From a bacterium (lineage in GTDB: Bacteria; Patescibacteriota; UBA1384; JAMDBS01; DAOVQR01), in assembly GCA_030628575.1 (NCBI GenBank), contig DAOVQR010000041.1:1-6435 (forward strand): a stretch of 6,435 nt of DNA. The letters run 5' to 3'. The stretch's first letter is position 1; each line of letters starts with the position of its first letter. The position numbers and the translations under genes are program-made. Positions 5,627-6,435 of this stretch are shown here, one piece after another. Under the pieces are notes generated by a model. The model worked only from the letters and a program-made list of their open reading frames with translations, was not told the DNA's origin and ran no database searches.

Positions 5627-6289
5627 ATGATTAGTTTAAATCAAGTTAAAAAGAATTTACAGATTTTAGAGTTTATTAAACAATCAGACAAATCTTTAGC
5701 AGCAGCAGGATATACAGAACATAGTTTATCTCATGCCAAGATTGTTGCTGCTCGAGCAAGAACAATTGCTCATGAAATTGGTTTTTCAAAACGAGAGCAG
5801 GAATTATCAGCTATTGCTGGTTTTTGTCATGATATGGGAAATTTTTTAAGCAGAAGTCATCATCATTATTTTGGAGCTTTATTATTCCATCAGATTTTTA
5901 ATCAAAACTTTACTTCAGAAGAATTAGCAATAATTATGAATGCAATTTCCAATCATGATAAAGACGAAATGAATTTCTCCAATAGGGTGGCTGCAATAGT
6001 TGTTTTGGCTGATAAAACAGATGTACGCCGTTCAAGAGTAGTTAATAAAAAGACTAAGAAAATAAAAGAGGATATACATGATAGGGTTAATTTTGCCACA
6101 AAAATATCGAGAATAAGAATTAACAAAGAGAAAAAATTAATTACTTTAATTCTTAAAATCGATACTGGTTTTGTGCCAATAATTGAGTACTTTGAAATTT
6201 TTACAGACAGAATGGTTTATTGTCGAAAAGCGGCAAAGTTTTTAGGTTATAAATTTGGTTTGATAATTAATAATTTTAAATTGCTTTAA
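5627..6289 (+). CDS. HD-domain protein, predicted metal-dependent phosphohydrolase
   Basis: This 220-residue protein carries an HD domain, the fold of metal-dependent phosphohydrolases that act on nucleotides, cyclic dinucleotides or phosphoesters. Visible metal-site candidates in order are His36 (EHSLSHAK), His68-Asp69 (FCHDMGNF), the His78-80 cluster, His110 (SNHD) and Asp129 (LADKTDVRRSRV). The domain spans roughly residues 30-140. The C-terminal 80 residues look like a basic alpha/beta segment with no motif I recognise. No membrane segment or signal peptide is seen. The ATG at 5627 is the first in frame and lacks a Shine-Dalgarno. It lies 93 nt after small RNA copy 2 and 12 nt before rsmI, so it is probably co-transcribed with rsmI. 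The substrate cannot be predicted from the sequence. Confidence 0.85.
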   Translation: MISLNQVKKNLQILEFIKQSDKSLAAAGYTEHSLSHAKIVAARARTIAHEIGFSKREQELSAIAGFCHDMGNFLSRSHHHYFGALLFHQIFNQNFTSEELAIIMNAISNHDKDEMNFSNRVAAIVVLADKTDVRRSRVVNKKTKKIKEDIHDRVNFATKISRIRINKEKKLITLILKIDTGFVPIIEYFEIFTDRMVYCRKAAKFLGYKFGLIINNFKLL

Positions 6290-6301
6290 GTTTAAAACAA
6301 A

Positions 6302-6435
6302 ATGGCAAATTTATTTATTGTTGCCACGCCAATAGGGAATTTAGAAGATATTTCTTTGCGGGCGCTTCGTATCTTGAAAGAAGTTGATATAATATTATGT
6401 GAGGATACGAGAGTAACAAGAAAGTTATTATTGCG
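6302..6435 (+). CDS. rsmI: 16S rRNA (cytidine1402-2'-O)-methyltransferase, N-terminal part
   Basis: The first 44 codons are present; the gene runs off the right edge. RsmI uses S-adenosylmethionine to methylate the ribose of C1402 in the decoding centre of 16S rRNA. The N terminus is diagnostic: [19 protein letters not shown] (residues 4-22) is the family's Gly-rich cofactor-binding start. [11 protein letters not shown] (33-43) is the following conserved helix. The ATG at 6302 places this motif at the normal distance from the N terminus. It follows the HD-domain gene by 12 nt with no terminator or Shine-Dalgarno between them, implying an operon. The cofactor would come from the archaeal-type MetK encoded at 800-2026. 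Confidence 0.93.
   Translation, partial: MANLFIVATPIGNLEDISLRALRILKEVDIILCEDTRVTRKLLL

Overview
The window is A+T-rich bacterial DNA. Bacterial features are sigma70-type promoters (TTGACA/TATAAT), intrinsic terminators with T-tracts, and the start of rsmI. Two enzymes are of archaeal or archaeal/eukaryotic type: the S-adenosylmethionine synthetase and the prolyl-tRNA synthetase. These traits, with an Ig-like secreted protein and starts that mostly lack Shine-Dalgarno sequences, suggest Candidate Phyla Radiation (Patescibacteria, perhaps a parcubacterial lineage). That placement is an inference; no rRNA or marker phylogeny is available here. The reading frames stay open with TGA as stop.

Layout: (1) 1-569, the 3' end of a secreted or surface protein with an Asn-Gly repeat linker, a cysteine-rich Ig-like domain and a Trp-rich tail. 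(2) 574-653, a strong promoter running straight into a hairpin terminator: a predicted RNA of about 50 nt. (3) 800-4266, metK, an S51 peptidase and proS on the + strand, with a promoter before metK and another just before proS. (4) A glycosyltransferase on the - strand (4297-5367), convergent with proS and sharing a terminator region with it. (5) 5416-5534, a divergent promoter region holding the glycosyltransferase promoter and a second copy of the promoter-hairpin unit. (6) 5627-6435, an HD-domain protein and the first 44 codons of rsmI, 12 nt apart and probably co-transcribed.

MetK makes the S-adenosylmethionine that RsmI uses to methylate 16S rRNA, and ProS charges tRNA-Pro, so most of the window serves core metabolism and translation. 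The most unusual signal is the pair of promoter-hairpin units, about 90% identical over 80 nt, in the same orientation 4.88 kb apart, each upstream of a + strand gene. The 5' arm and apical loop are identical between copies. Every difference in the 3' arm keeps or gains a base pair. This looks like a dispersed family of very small structured RNAs rather than an ordinary gene-end terminator.
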